NCBI GenBank assembly: GCA_041391225.1
Contig: JAWKOL010000015.1
Location: forward strand, 1-64,000
Origin: RI-153 sp041391225
Lineage (GTDB): Bacteria > Chloroflexota > Anaerolineae > Caldilineales > Caldilineaceae
Direction: 5' to 3'
Length of the DNA: 64,000 nucleotides
A program made the position numbers and the translations under genes. The stretch's first letter is position 1, and the number at the start of each line of letters is the position of its first letter. The notes under the pieces were generated by a model. That model was not told where the DNA came from, searched no databases, and was given only the letters and a program-made list of their open reading frames with translations. Below, one piece after another: positions 25,610 through 36,372 of this stretch.

Positions 25610-26790
25610 TCATTGCTCATTGCGTTCCACCGCCAGCGCCACCGCTTCACCGCCACCCAGGCAGAGCGTGGCGACGCCGCTGTGCAGGTCTTGTTGTTGC
25701 AGGGCGTAGAGCAAGGTGACGAGCACGCGCGCGCCCGATGCGCCCAACGGGTGGCCCAGGGCAATGGCGCCGCCGTTGACGTTGACACGCTGGGGATCGA
25801 GGCCCAATTCCTGCACGTCGGCGACGGTTTGGGCGGCGAATGCTTCGTTGATCTCGACGAGATCAAAGTCGGTGACGGCGCGCTTGAGCTTTTCGGCCAG
25901 GCGACGCACGGCGTGGATCGGCGCGCCGAAGATGGCGATGGGATCGACGGCTGCTTGCGCGTAGCCAATGACGCGGGCCAACGGGTCGAGTCCGTGGGCG
26001 TGGGCGAAGGCGGCGCTGCACACGACAAGCGCCGCTGCACCGTCGCTGATCGGTGACGAATTGCCCGCGGTGACGGTTCCCGTCTCGTCGAAAATCGGCT
26101 TCAGCGCGGCTAGCGCCTCGGCGGACGTGTCTGAGCGCGGTGTCTCGTCGGCGTCGACGGCTACGGTCTGGCGTTTCCGCGCCACGGTGACGGGTGCGAT
26201 CTCGGCGGCGAAGCGCCCTTGTTGCTGGGCGGCCAAGAGGCGCGACGGTGGCTTTCGCGCGCCAATCGTCCTGTGCGCTGCGGCTGACGGCGTAGCGGCG
26301 GGCGATCCACTCGGCGCTTGGCCCATGTGCTGCTGCTCGAAAGGACACCACAGCCCGTCGTGGATCATGGCGTCGAGCACGGTCTGGCTGTTGAGGCGGT
26401 ATCCGAAGCGGGCGCCGGGCAGGAGGTAGGGGCCTGGTTCATGTTTTCCATGCCGCCCGCCACGATGAGATTGGCGTCACCGGCGGATGGCTTGCGCCGC
26501 CATCATCACCGTCTTCAAACCACTGCCGCAGACTTTGTTCACCGTGGTTGCGCTGACCGAGGACGGCATCCGCGCCCATCGCCGCCTGCCGCGCCGGGGC
26601 CTGCCCACCCCAGCCTGGAGGACGTTGCCCATCAGCACTTCGTCCACGGCGCCAGGATCGACAGCGCGCCAGCGCAGCGCCAATGGCGACCGCGCCCAGT
26701 TCCGGCGCGGTGACCGCTGGAAACGATCCCCTGGAATTTGCCGATGGGGGTGCGTGCTGCGCTGACGATCACCACATCGTTGTCGTTCAT
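25610..26790 (-). CDS. Acetyl-CoA acetyltransferase (thiolase), several frameshifts
   Basis: Start ATG 26790 (MNDNDVVIVSAARTPIGKF) to TGA 25610, about 393 codons, right for a thiolase. At least four single-base shifts separate conserved blocks: VDEVLMGNVLQAGVG, VNKVCGSGLKTV (catalytic Cys), MLDAMIHDGLWC, then 26260-25610 in one frame with VEINEAFA, GGAIALGHPLGASGARVL (His) and CLGGGEA (Cys). It condenses or cleaves acetoacetyl-CoA. The start codon overlaps the upstream kinase-like stop as ATGA, showing translational coupling. The intact blocks favour sequence error. Confidence 0.82.
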
Positions 26791-27830
26791 CGGGCTCTCC
26801 ACGGTGCGAGGGCGCGGCTGGCGCGCTCAAAATAGACGGATAGTTGTTGTTCTTTGGTTGCGCGCCAACCCGGTTCGGGTGCCACCAGCCGCTTGTCGAG
26901 TCCGCGTTCGGTTTCGTGCAGGTAGCGGGCGATGCGCACCACCCACCACACCAGCATCAGCGGCAAGTAGGTTTCGATGCGCGTCCGTAAGGGGTCGGCG
27001 TGTTGCTCCCCTCCGACATATCGATCCACGAACCAATGCCACCGTTCCGCGGGGACCTCAAGATGGGCGATGTGGGCGATGAGATCGGCGATCTCGAAGG
27101 CCGGATCACCCAGGCCGCTGTACTCCCAATCCACCGACACCCAAGGACCATCGCGGCGGATGAAGTTGCGGATGTTGGGATCGGCGCGGCAGAGCGTCAA
27201 CGCGGGCGCGTCCCAGGACGGGAAGCGGCAGCGGTGCAGGTCTTCGAGCAGGGTGACGAGTTGGGGCGGGCGTTCGGCGGGCGGCAGCAGATCCAACTGC
27301 CAGTCGATGGCGGCGAAGGCGTCTCCCACGGTGGCTGCAAAGAGGACCACGTTGGGCAGCGGACGCTGGATGCGGTCCGCGGTCAGCGCGTGGACGGTGC
27401 GTAGATGGGCCAGCAACGCCTCCCAGTCGGCGTCGGCGTGCGGCGGTTCCTGCATCGCCTCGCCGTCGACCCAACTCTGCACCACCACAGGCCAGGCGTA
27501 GCGTTCTCGATCAAGCAGTATTGGCCGCGGCGCAATGGACAACCCCGCCTCGGCGAGGACGTGCAGCGCGTTCCACTCGCGACCGGCGCGGTCTCGGCCA
27601 TCGTTCATCGTAAACTTGACGGCGAGGGAGGCGTTTGGATCGGATCCGCTCACGTTAGTGCCAGGCACTGATGCGAATCCCGATGCGAACGGCCGCGCGC
27701 AGTAGAGGCGGTTGTTCATGCCGCCGCCCACACGGTGGATCTGCCAGCCCTGCCACGTCCACGGCGCGGACGGGTTTTCGACGGCGGCCAGATGCGCGAG
27801 CAGCGGATGCAGGTCGGCGGTGTGGATCAT
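26787..27830 (-). CDS. APH-like phosphotransferase
   Basis: About 347 aa from ATG 27830, whose ATGA overlaps the rsmA stop. Aminoglycoside-phosphotransferase/choline-kinase fold: catalytic-loop equivalent LTLCRADPNIRNFIR and metal-site VSVDWEYSGLGDPAFEIADL. Substrate unknown; the fold covers antibiotics, choline, homoserine and sugars, and nothing points to resistance. Residues about 45-65 (FASVPGTNVSGSDPN) look like an insertion between two conserved strands and are encoded partly by a palindrome shared with 60995-61007. Coupled to rsmA and thiolase. Confidence 0.8.
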   Translation of the reverse strand: MIHTADLHPLLAHLAAVENPSAPWTWQGWQIHRVGGGMNNRLYCARPFASGFASVPGTNVSGSDPNASLAVKFTMNDGRDRAGREWNALHVLAEAGLSIAPRPILLDRERYAWPVVVQSWVDGEAMQEPPHADADWEALLAHLRTVHALTADRIQRPLPNVVLFAATVGDAFAAIDWQLDLLPPAERPPQLVTLLEDLHRCRFPSWDAPALTLCRADPNIRNFIRRDGPWVSVDWEYSGLGDPAFEIADLIAHIAHLEVPAERWHWFVDRYVGGEQHADPLRTRIETYLPLMLVWWVVRIARYLHETERGLDKRLVAPEPGWRATKEQQLSVYFERASRALAPWRAR

Positions 27831-28706
27831 GGGTAGAGTGTTTTGGTCAGCGCGCCCCATTCGGCCAGCGAAAGTGTCTCGGCGCGGCGTTGTGGATCGA
27901 TCCCTGCTGCTTCGAGCGCGGCGCGGATCGCGTCTTTGGGCTGGGAAAGTCCACTGCTGAGGCTGTTGAGCAACTGTTTGCGCTTCTGCCCGAAGCCGGC
28001 GCGCACCACGTCGAAATAGCGCACAGGATCGACATCGGCCACAGCGGGCTGCGGACGCACGTCGAGGCGCAGCACGGCGCTGTCCACTTTGGGGCGAGGA
28101 TGGAACGCGCCCGCCGGCACCTTCTGCACGATCTTTGGTACGGCGTAGAACTGTACCCCCACTGCCAGCAGCGACATCTCCCCCGGCCCGGCTACGATGC
28201 GCTGCGCCACCTCGCGCTGCACCATCACCACTGCCAGCGTCGGCGGCTGTGCCGATTCCAACAGATGCCGCAACACCGCGCTGGTGATGTAGTAGGGGAG
28301 GTTGGCGACGACTTTGTAGTGGGTTGCGGACTGGGGACTGGGGACTGGGGAGGGGCGAGTTGCGAGTTGCGAGTTGCGAGTTGCGTCTTCCGTCAGCAGA
28401 TCAGCGACCTTCACTGCCAAAATGTCGGCGTGGACGAAGCGCACGTTGGGCTGGTTGGCGAAGCGTTGGCGCAGGATGGGGATGAGGCGGTCGTCGAGTT
28501 CCACGGCGACGACGTAACCGGCCTGCTCGGCCAGGTGACGGGTGAGGACGCCCAAGCCGGGGCCGATCTCGAGGACGGTGTCCGCGGGGGTAAGGTCGGC
28601 GGCGGCGATGCGCGCCAGGTGCGTCTCGTCCACCAGAAGTTTTGACCGAGTGATTTCTTGGGGTCGAGATCATACTGACGGATGAGGTCGAAGACGAGGC
28701 GGTCAT
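27827..28706 (-). CDS. rsmA: 16S rRNA dimethyladenosine transferase RsmA, frameshifted near its start
   Basis: Dimethylates A1518/A1519 of 16S rRNA. Conserved N-terminus (VFDLIRQYDLDPKKSLGQNF) and body (VLEIGPGLGVLTRHLAE SAM site; VVANLPYYITS catalytic NLPY; KVDSAVLRL; FGQKRKQLLNSL) lie in different frames. One base is missing at about 28638-28641, and probably another just after the ATGA overlap with the toxin gene at 28703-28706. Between the acidic DILAV strand and NLPY is an insert, ATRNSQLATRPSPVPSPQS, made by word repeats but kept in frame. The call is firm, the exact start is not. Confidence 0.88.
28325..28385. repeat. Two word repeats inside rsmA
   Basis: Three copies of GGGGACT words (28328-28351) followed by four copies of the 7-mer GCGAGTT (28355-28383). 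Together they encode an in-frame insert of about 20 residues in RsmA. The first word type is the same as in the intergenic repeats at 14457 and 18924. Confidence 0.85.
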
Positions 28707-29173
28707 GCCCCCTCCACCAAGTCGGCAAGTTCAGGATCTACCGGCGTTACTATCGTCTCCGTCAATTCAGGGCGAATGCGTCGGAAGTCTCTAGCGTTGA
28801 ACGTGACAATCAAGTCTGTATCAGCACGGATCGCGGCCGCAAGGATCAGCGCATCGAACAACGCTGCTCCTGTAACACCATGCTCAATGGCATGGTTGAT
28901 CGCAATTTTGTAGTCTTCTGTGGACAAATCAATGAATTCAAAGTGCGGCAAGACCATGCTGTCGAGCAGGTCCTTGGCTTCATGGCTTTGGATACGTGGT
29001 TGAAATGGAATACCGGTGAGCTTTGCGTATAGTTCGGCAAGGACGTGTGTACTTGTGAACCCAATGGCCTTCTTTTGCACGATACGCTGTAACAGCACGC
29101 GTGAAACCGCATGCGACGGATGACTCCGCACAAGGGCAGGCAAGAGGACGGAAGTATCGAGGAACAACTTCAT
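28703..29173 (-). CDS. PIN-domain toxin (VapC-like)
   Basis: 156 aa. PIN ribonuclease fold with its acidic residues: Asp6 in MKLFLDTSVLL, Glu in THVLAELYAKL, Asp in ALFDALILAAA and a final Asp in TFNARDF. VapC-type toxins cleave tRNA or rRNA under magnesium. It lies 11 bases downstream of an AbrB-like antitoxin gene on the same strand, the normal antitoxin-first order. Its stop overlaps the presumed rsmA start as ATGA, so the toxin is embedded in a housekeeping operon. Confidence 0.9.
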   Translation of the reverse strand: MKLFLDTSVLLPALVRSHPSHAVSRVLLQRIVQKKAIGFTSTHVLAELYAKLTGIPFQPRIQSHEAKDLLDSMVLPHFEFIDLSTEDYKIAINHAIEHGVTGAALFDALILAAAIRADTDLIVTFNARDFRRIRPELTETIVTPVDPELADLVEGA

Positions 29174-29184
29174 ATTTTATTTCG

Positions 29185-29454
29185 CTAACTGATTTGGACG
29201 CGCTCTTGACGAAACTGCTGGTCGTAGACATCCCAATCGAAGCCGTCGGGGAGTTCGCCGGTGAACACCAGCACCCCGTCTTCCCATACCAACCGTTCGC
29301 TCGGCGGTTGAACCCGAATCGACAGACTTTTGTCATCCACTTCTTCGACGCGAATCGTCGCGCCGGGCGTTAGCTGTCGACGAACACTTTCGGGGATGAC
29401 AAAATGACCGGCGCTGTCTACATGCAGCGTGATCACTTCCGTGCTGGTTGTCAT
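29185..29454 (-). CDS. AbrB/MazE-type antitoxin
   Basis: About 89 aa from ATG 29454, with GAGGTG upstream. The N-terminal swapped-hairpin DNA-binding fold is recognisable (VITLHVDSAGHFVIPESVRRQL...GATIRVEEV). The C-terminal part (LVWEDGVLVFTGELPDGFDWD) is the likely toxin-binding tail. It should neutralise the adjacent PIN toxin and repress its own transcription. It begins 8 bases after the Gfo/Idh stop, leaving no room for a separate promoter except inside the upstream gene. Confidence 0.86.
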   Translation of the reverse strand: MTTSTEVITLHVDSAGHFVIPESVRRQLTPGATIRVEEVDDKSLSIRVQPPSERLVWEDGVLVFTGELPDGFDWDVYDQQFRQERVQIS

Positions 29455-29462
29455 ACGACACC

Positions 29463-30448
29463 TCACTGTTGCATAAACCGGATCGGTGCGTCAGCGGCAA
29501 AGGATCGCAGCGTCTCAAACACAATCGCCAGCGACTTGATGTTGTCCTGGCAGGTGGTGGCGGGGACAGCGCCGGTGGTGATGGCCTGGTGGAATTCGTG
29601 GAGCAAGTAGGCTTGCGCCGTGCGTTCGGCCTCTACGGGATCGACGACGGTGAGCGGTTGGCCCGTCATCTGCAAGGTGACCTGGTCGTTCTCCAGGCAG
29701 ACGACGCCGTTGGCGCACTCGAAGCGCCAGTTGCCGTTCCAGGGCGTGTCCTGTCCTTGCGAGCACCAGGACCCGTTGTAGGAAAGGTGGACGCCGCCGC
29801 TGAAATCGATGTTGACCGACGCCGAGGCGTCGCCGCTGAACCAACTCCACGGCGGATTCCAACTGCGCCCGGCGATGGTGACCGGGTCCTGGGCCAGGAA
29901 GTAGCGCATCATGTCGAAGTGGTGGATCGACATGTCGATAATCAGCGGGTAGGGCATCTCCTCGCGGAAGCCGCCAAAGTGCGGCCCGCGGAAGAATTCC
30001 ACGGTGACGGCGGCAATGTCGCCCAATTCCCCACCGTCGAGGACGTGTTTGAGCGTCAGCGCGGGGATGCTGTAGCGGTAGTTTTGCGCCACCATGAGCA
30101 GCACGCCCGTCTCGTTGGATTTGTCCACGATGCGCTGGGCGGCTTCTAGCGTGTCGGCCAGCGGCTTTTCCGAGAGGACGGGGATGCCCGCATCCAACGC
30201 CGCTACGGAGACGGCTTCGTGGAAGATGGGCGGCGTCACGTTGATCAGCCCGTCGGCCTGAACGTGGCTGAGCGCGGCTTCGACGCTGTCGAAGATGGTG
30301 GACGGGTCGAGATCGTACTGGGCTGCCTGTTCGGCGGCGATGATCGGGTTTACTTCCACAAACCCGGCGAAGAACACTTCTTCGGAATCGCGCACGGTCT
30401 GCAACCAGCGGTTGCCCATGCCACCCATGCCCACCTGAATCACGCTGA

Positions 30449-30452
<4 letters not shown>
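29463..30452 (-). CDS. Gfo/Idh/MocA-family oxidoreductase
   Basis: 329 aa from ATG 30452, which overlaps the lepA stop as ATGA. Rossmann motif VIQVGMGGMGNRW at residues 4-16, signature LSEKPLADTLEAA near residue 95 and the C-terminal domain with MPYPLIIDMSIHHFDMMRYF (His region). Substrate unknown, probably a sugar or cyclitol. A longer frame reaching 32225 runs antisense-like through lepA and was rejected. It shares little beyond the family core with the paralogue at 2548-3630. Confidence 0.9.
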
Positions 30453-32251
<1,799 letters not shown>

Positions 32252-32301
32252 ATTGATTCTGTGTGTCTTTCTCGAATAAGCGAACTGAGACGTGTCGGGT
32301 T

Positions 32302-32358
32302 CATCATCTCGTCATCCCATCATCACTCGAAAAGAGATGATGGGATGACGAGATGATG
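32302..32358. repeat. 23-bp perfect inverted repeat (CATCATCTCGTCATCCC type)
   Basis: Arms 32302-32324 and 32336-32358 are exact reverse complements, loop 11 bases. Neither side has a T-run, so it is not a canonical terminator. Just beyond it, 32363-32400 holds a different word (CTTTTGC repeated). Both lie between the epimerase stop and lepA. Confidence 0.85.
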
Positions 32359-32407
32359 ATCTTAACACGATCCTTTTGCCTTTTGCGCTTTGCCTTTTGA
32401 CTTCTTC

Positions 32408-33345
32408 TCACCGTTTGCCCAACTTCTTCGCAAAATAATCGATCGTTGGTTCCAAGCCTGCGTCGAGGCTGATTTTCGGTTCCCATCCCAAGATTGTGCG
32501 CGCTCGCGTAATGTCGGGCTGGCGCTGCTGGGGATCGTCCTTGGGCGGGGGTTGTAGACGATCGCGGCCTCGTTGCCAATGATAGCATTGATGCGCTGGG
32601 CGAACTGTAAGATGGTCAATTCCGCCGGGTTGCCGATGTTCACCGGATCGTTCTCGTTGCTCATGAGCAGGCGGTAGATGCCGTCGACCAAATCGGCGAC
32701 GTAGCAGAAGGAACGGGTCTGGTTGCCTTCGCCGTAGACGGTGAGCGGCTCGCCGTCCAACGCCTGCTTGATGAAATTGGGGACCACGCGACCGTCGTTG
32801 ATGCGCATGCGTGGGCCGTAGGTGTTGAAGATGCGCACGATGCGCGTATCAACGCCGTGGGCGCGGTGATAGGCCATGGTCATGGCTTCGGCGAAGCGTT
32901 TGGCCTCGTCGTAGACGCCGCGCGGGCCGATGGGGTTGACGTTGCCCCAGTAGCTTTCCTGCTGAGGATGCACCAGCGGATCGCCGTAGATTTCGCTGGT
33001 GCTGGCGATGAGGATGCGCGCACCCTTGGCCAGGGCCAGCCCGAGCGCGTTGTGGGTACCCAGGCTGCCCACTTTCAACGTCTGGATCGGCAGTTCCAGG
33101 TAGTCGACCGGGCTGGCGGGGCTGGCGAAATGCAGGATAGCGTCGAGCGGACCCTGTAGATAGATGTAGTTGGTCACATCGTGGCGGACGAAGCGGAAGC
33201 GTTCGTGGCCGGCCAGGTGTGCGATGTTGTCGGTACTGCCGGTGATGAGATTGTCCATCGCGATGACGGTGTGTCCTTCGCCCAGCAGCCGGTCACAGAG
33301 ATGACTGCCCAGAAAACCGGCGCCGCCGGTGACCAAAACTCGCAT
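32408..33345 (-). CDS. NAD-dependent sugar epimerase, UDP-glucuronate decarboxylase-like, one frameshift
   Basis: From ATG 33345 with AAAGGA upstream. Extended SDR fold: GGAGFLGSH at residues 7-15, the catalytic YDEAKRFAEA and the UXS-type RIFNTYGPRMRINDGRVVPNF. After VYNPRP near 32552 the frame shifts; adding one base restores KDDPQQRQPDI...LGWEPKISLDAGL and a stop at TGA 32408, about 313 aa. Such enzymes make UDP-xylose or related sugars for surface glycans. The longer frame reading into the CTTTTGC words is an artefact of the shift. Confidence 0.87.
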
Positions 33346-33374
33346 GGAACGGTCCTTTCGACTATGATAATGGT

Positions 33375-34109
33375 ATGTACCCTTTTCTACCGTTAGGTCC
33401 TCTTTCGATTCCAACTGCGCCGTTGTTTGCCATTTTGGCCGGCTGGTTCGGCATCAGCATGATGGCCCGCGCCGGACGCCGCCAGGGGTTAAACCCTGAT
33501 CTGGTGTCGAATGCCGGTTTTATCGCGTTGGCGTCGGGTCTCATTGTAGCCCGACTGTGGCACGTGGTCCAGTTTTGGGCCATCTATCTGGAGGAACCAC
33601 TGTTGGCGTTGAGTCTGCGCCCGGGTGGGATGTCGCCTGGGGCCGGCATTGTGGCGGCGCTGGTCGGCGGCTACGCCTATTTGATCTATGCGCGGCTGGA
33701 TCCGGCGAAGGTGACAGCGGCGCTGGCGTTGGGGCTGATGGTGGGCGACGGCCTGTGGCAGATCGGCGCTTATTTGACCGGCGCGGTAGTGGGGCTGCCG
33801 TCTTCGTTGCCGTGGGCGTTTGCTTATTTTGGGGAGACGTTGCATCCGGCCGCGCTCTACCGGGCGCTGGGCGCCTTCGGGGTGACGGCGGCGATCTATA
33901 CTTGGGCCGATTTTCGTCGCCCAGGACGGTTGATCCTGTTGAGCTTGCTGGGCTATGGCCTGGTGCGCCTGATCAGCGACGCCTTCGTGGACGGCGCCGC
34001 ACTTCTAGGAACGCTGCGGGTATCGCAAGTGACGGCGTTTGCCTTGGCGCTGGCGGCAGCATGGCTGTTGAGCCGGCGGATGAAACCGACGACGACGCCC
34101 GCCGAATGA
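33375..34109 (+). CDS. Lgt-like polytopic membrane protein
   Basis: 244 aa with about seven hydrophobic segments. It resembles prolipoprotein diacylglyceryl transferase: FGISMMARA at the N-terminus, LRPGGMSPGAGIVAA in place of GGMSIHG, and LHPAALYRALG in place of HPTQLYE. The catalytic GRxGNF-type segment is replaced by GDGLWQIGAYLTG, so the essential Arg appears absent. It may be a diverged lipid transferase or a non-catalytic relative. It is divergent from the epimerase with only 29 bases between starts. Confidence 0.65.
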   Translation: MYPFLPLGPLSIPTAPLFAILAGWFGISMMARAGRRQGLNPDLVSNAGFIALASGLIVARLWHVVQFWAIYLEEPLLALSLRPGGMSPGAGIVAALVGGYAYLIYARLDPAKVTAALALGLMVGDGLWQIGAYLTGAVVGLPSSLPWAFAYFGETLHPAALYRALGAFGVTAAIYTWADFRRPGRLILLSLLGYGLVRLISDAFVDGAALLGTLRVSQVTAFALALAAAWLLSRRMKPTTTPAE

Positions 34110-34217
34110 ATTCGGCGTCTGATACGGGAAACCGGCTGAAGCCGGTTCTGGGAACACGATTACTCTTTGCCACGTTAGCTGGTGGTTTCAACCGCTGGTG
34201 ATCAGATTGTACGCCCC
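34110..34217. repeat. Hairpin spacer with TTTCAA/CTGAAG palindromes
   Basis: Convergent gap containing the perfect hairpin AACCGGCT-GA-AGCCGGTT (34130-34147) and a second GGTGGTTTCAACCGC palindrome (about 34182-34196), of the same style as 1023-1036 and 15573-15592. It could serve as a bidirectional transcription end; no T-run. Confidence 0.55.
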
Positions 34218-34895
34218 TCAACCTTCCTCCTGAATGACCAACAAGACCCCGTGATCAATTGAAATGGTAGCCGGTGTCTGCGCCACGATGTTGCTGATGC
34301 CGCGGGTGGTACCCAGTTGTAGCGTAGCGTTGGCCAGCGGGTACTCAAGCCCACTGTAGGTGACGCCTGTCACCTCCTGGCTGAGCGGCACCACGCTGAC
34401 GAGACTGCCCACCGGCGCGTCCAACTCGAAGCACTCCCCATCGCGCATCACCTGGAGCGTCTGGCGCCCGTCGGCGAGGACAATAGGAACGGGCCAATCG
34501 CGCCGGGCAGAAATGAGCAGGTTGGCCAGCGTCTGATCCAGCCGTCCTCCCAACGCGCCCATGAGGAGGATTTCGCAGACACCTTCGCGCACGGCACGGT
34601 CGATGGCCAGTTCGAGATCGGTCTTATCCTTGCGCATGGGATGACGCTCGACGGCGACGCCCTGGGCTTCGAGATTGGCCAGCACGTCGGGCGGGATGCT
34701 GTCCATATCACCGACGACGACGTGTGGAATACGATCCAGGGCCAGGCAGTGACGGGCGCCGCCGTCGGCGCCGATGAGAAAATCGTCTGGGTGCAGCCGT
34801 TCACGGAGCCAGGCGTACTCTTGCACAGTGCCGTTGACGAAGATCACCGCACGATGGGAAACAGGATAGTGGGAAACACGATGGTGAGATGTCAT
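34218..34895 (-). CDS. Thiamine pyrophosphokinase
   Basis: 225 aa. Transfers pyrophosphate from ATP to thiamine to give TPP. Family motifs are all present: IGADGGARHCL, VVGDMDSIPPDV, MRKDKTDLELAI and GALGGRLDQTLANL. The C-terminal half (about 140-225) is the thiamine-binding beta domain, ending SIDHGVLLVIQ. The first ten residues (MTSHHRVSHYPVSH) are encoded by short repeated words and may be extra; a later start is possible. Confidence 0.92.
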   Translation of the reverse strand: MTSHHRVSHYPVSHRAVIFVNGTVQEYAWLRERLHPDDFLIGADGGARHCLALDRIPHVVVGDMDSIPPDVLANLEAQGVAVERHPMRKDKTDLELAIDRAVREGVCEILLMGALGGRLDQTLANLLISARRDWPVPIVLADGRQTLQVMRDGECFELDAPVGSLVSVVPLSQEVTGVTYSGLEYPLANATLQLGTTRGISNIVAQTPATISIDHGVLLVIQEEG

Positions 34896-34909
34896 CGAGG
34901 CGAATGTCC

Positions 34910-35422
34910 TTACAGGAATGCCTGGGTGGCGAAGATGGTGATCATGAGGATGGCAATGCCCAGTTCCACCAACATCGCCAGCAGGAACCCGCCCAGGTAG
35001 GCGCGTACAGCGCGGGTGGCGGCCTCGCGGTCACCTTTCTCCTGGTATTCCATGTACCACAGTCCTGTAACGGCGCCCAGCAGCGCGCCGATCACGGTGC
35101 CGATGATGGGGATCACACTGAGCACGGCGGCCCCGGCCAGCCCGCCGAGGATGGCCACGCCGATGGAACGCCAGCCTGTGCCAGAACGGCGGCTGGTGAG
35201 GGCGGTGAGCGCCAGGTCGCTACCCCAGGCGATCACGGTGAGCACGCCCAACAACAGCAGCGTGGGCCAACCGATGCGCGCGAAGCCATCTCCCCACGCC
35301 CACAGGAATGTCCCGATCCAGATGAACACCGGCCCTGGCAGCACAGGCACCACCGCGCCCACCAGCCCCAAAAAGATAAAAAGATAGCCTATCGCAGCAA
35401 GTACGGGGAAGAGATCCTGCAT
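34910..35422 (-). CDS. DUF456 membrane protein
   Basis: 170 aa, four hydrophobic helices. It contains the glycine-rich pattern typical of DUF456 (LVGAVVPVLPGPVFIWIG, then GAAVLSVIPIIGTVIGALLGA). Function unknown. Located 14 bases upstream of the thiamine pyrophosphokinase gene and 41 bases downstream of the NAD(P)HX epimerase gene, so probably one transcript. Confidence 0.85.
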   Translation of the reverse strand: MQDLFPVLAAIGYLFIFLGLVGAVVPVLPGPVFIWIGTFLWAWGDGFARIGWPTLLLLGVLTVIAWGSDLALTALTSRRSGTGWRSIGVAILGGLAGAAVLSVIPIIGTVIGALLGAVTGLWYMEYQEKGDREAATRAVRAYLGGFLLAMLVELGIAILMITIFATQAFL

Positions 35423-35463
35423 CGCGCTTTCTCCTGGGAATCAATCGTGCCTCCGTGGTCGAC

Positions 35464-36204
35464 TTACTGTACGTACGCCACCCCGTTTTCGACGCGTAGC
35501 GGTAGCACCGTGTCTGCGGCAAAGATCGGCGATAGTTCGATGCCTGTTTGTTCGTATAGCGATGGTGGAACGCTGATATCGGCCAGGTAGAGCTGACCGA
35601 TGGCGGTCTTCGCTGCGGGTTCGAGCAGGCCGATCTTGGGCAGCGCCAGGGTCATGGTGGCTGTGGCCGAAATGTGGGGTGTAGACAGCCGACCGCTGGT
35701 GACGTCGAGGCCGCTGGGTGTGTCCAAGCTGAGGATCGGGGCAACGCTGCTGTTGGCCAGGCGGATCAGATTCGCAGCGTCGCCGCGGGGATCGCCCTGG
35801 ATCCCATAGCCGATGATCGCGTCGATCACCAGATCGGCGGGTGGCAGTTCCCATCCTTCCTCGGCCCAGGCCAGCGGCAGCCCCATCGCTTCCAAAATGC
35901 GCAATTGGTGGGCAGGCACGCCGTCGAACGACTCCGGCGCGTGGGTGAGCAGCACCTGTACCCAGGCGCCCCAGTTGAGCAGGTGGCGCGCCGCCGCCAG
36001 GCCGCCGCCGCCGTTGTTGCCGCGCCCGGCCAACACCACGATGGGGCGGTCTTCGATGTCATTGTCGAGGAGGCGCTTGGCCAGCAGCGCCAGATTGCGC
36101 CCGGCGTTTTCCATCATCTGGATCAGATCGATGTGGTATTCCTCGATCATCAGGCGGTCGACTTCGATCATCTGCTCGGTGGTAAGGGCAGGGAGTGCAA
36201 TCAT
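35464..36204 (-). CDS. nnrE: NAD(P)H-hydrate epimerase (YjeF N-terminal domain)
   Basis: 246 aa. Epimerises damaged R-NADHX/NADPHX so that the dehydratase can repair it. It has LVLAGRGNNGGGGLAAARHL-like sequence (VVLAGRGNNGGGGLAAAR) and the catalytic Asp in VIDAIIGYGIQG. The usual C-terminal ADP-dependent dehydratase domain is missing, so the dehydratase must be encoded elsewhere or absent. First gene of a three-gene minus-strand run. Confidence 0.92.
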   Translation of the reverse strand: MIALPALTTEQMIEVDRLMIEEYHIDLIQMMENAGRNLALLAKRLLDNDIEDRPIVVLAGRGNNGGGGLAAARHLLNWGAWVQVLLTHAPESFDGVPAHQLRILEAMGLPLAWAEEGWELPPADLVIDAIIGYGIQGDPRGDAANLIRLANSSVAPILSLDTPSGLDVTSGRLSTPHISATATMTLALPKIGLLEPAAKTAIGQLYLADISVPPSLYEQTGIELSPIFAADTVLPLRVENGVAYVQ

Positions 36205-36372
36205 GAAATGTGCTTTCTCAACGAGAGCGATGTCACTGGCATGAGAATGTCCGGCTGTCGTATTGTATCACAGCGACTGTTCGCCCGGCGTCGCACATCG
36301 GTGATATACTCAAACAACCTCTCTCCTTTGGAGAAACCAGAGAAAGATTGATCCACGAAGATCTGAGCAAGC
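36205..36372. promoter_or_regulatory. Divergent intergenic region
   Basis: 168 bases between divergent genes. TATACT at 36305-36310 could be a -10 box for the plus-strand membrane protein; no good -35 is seen at the right distance. No repeat arm was recognised. Confidence 0.35.

Noticed and set aside
26787..27830. Aminoglycoside resistance gene
   Set aside because: Only the general kinase fold is visible; the operon context and lack of specific motifs do not support resistance.
28355..28383. CRISPR-like short tandem repeats
   Set aside because: Seven-base units without spacers, inside a coding frame; no cas genes in the window.
32302..32358. Rho-independent terminator
   Set aside because: The stem is perfect, but neither side has a T-run; kept as a repeat instead.
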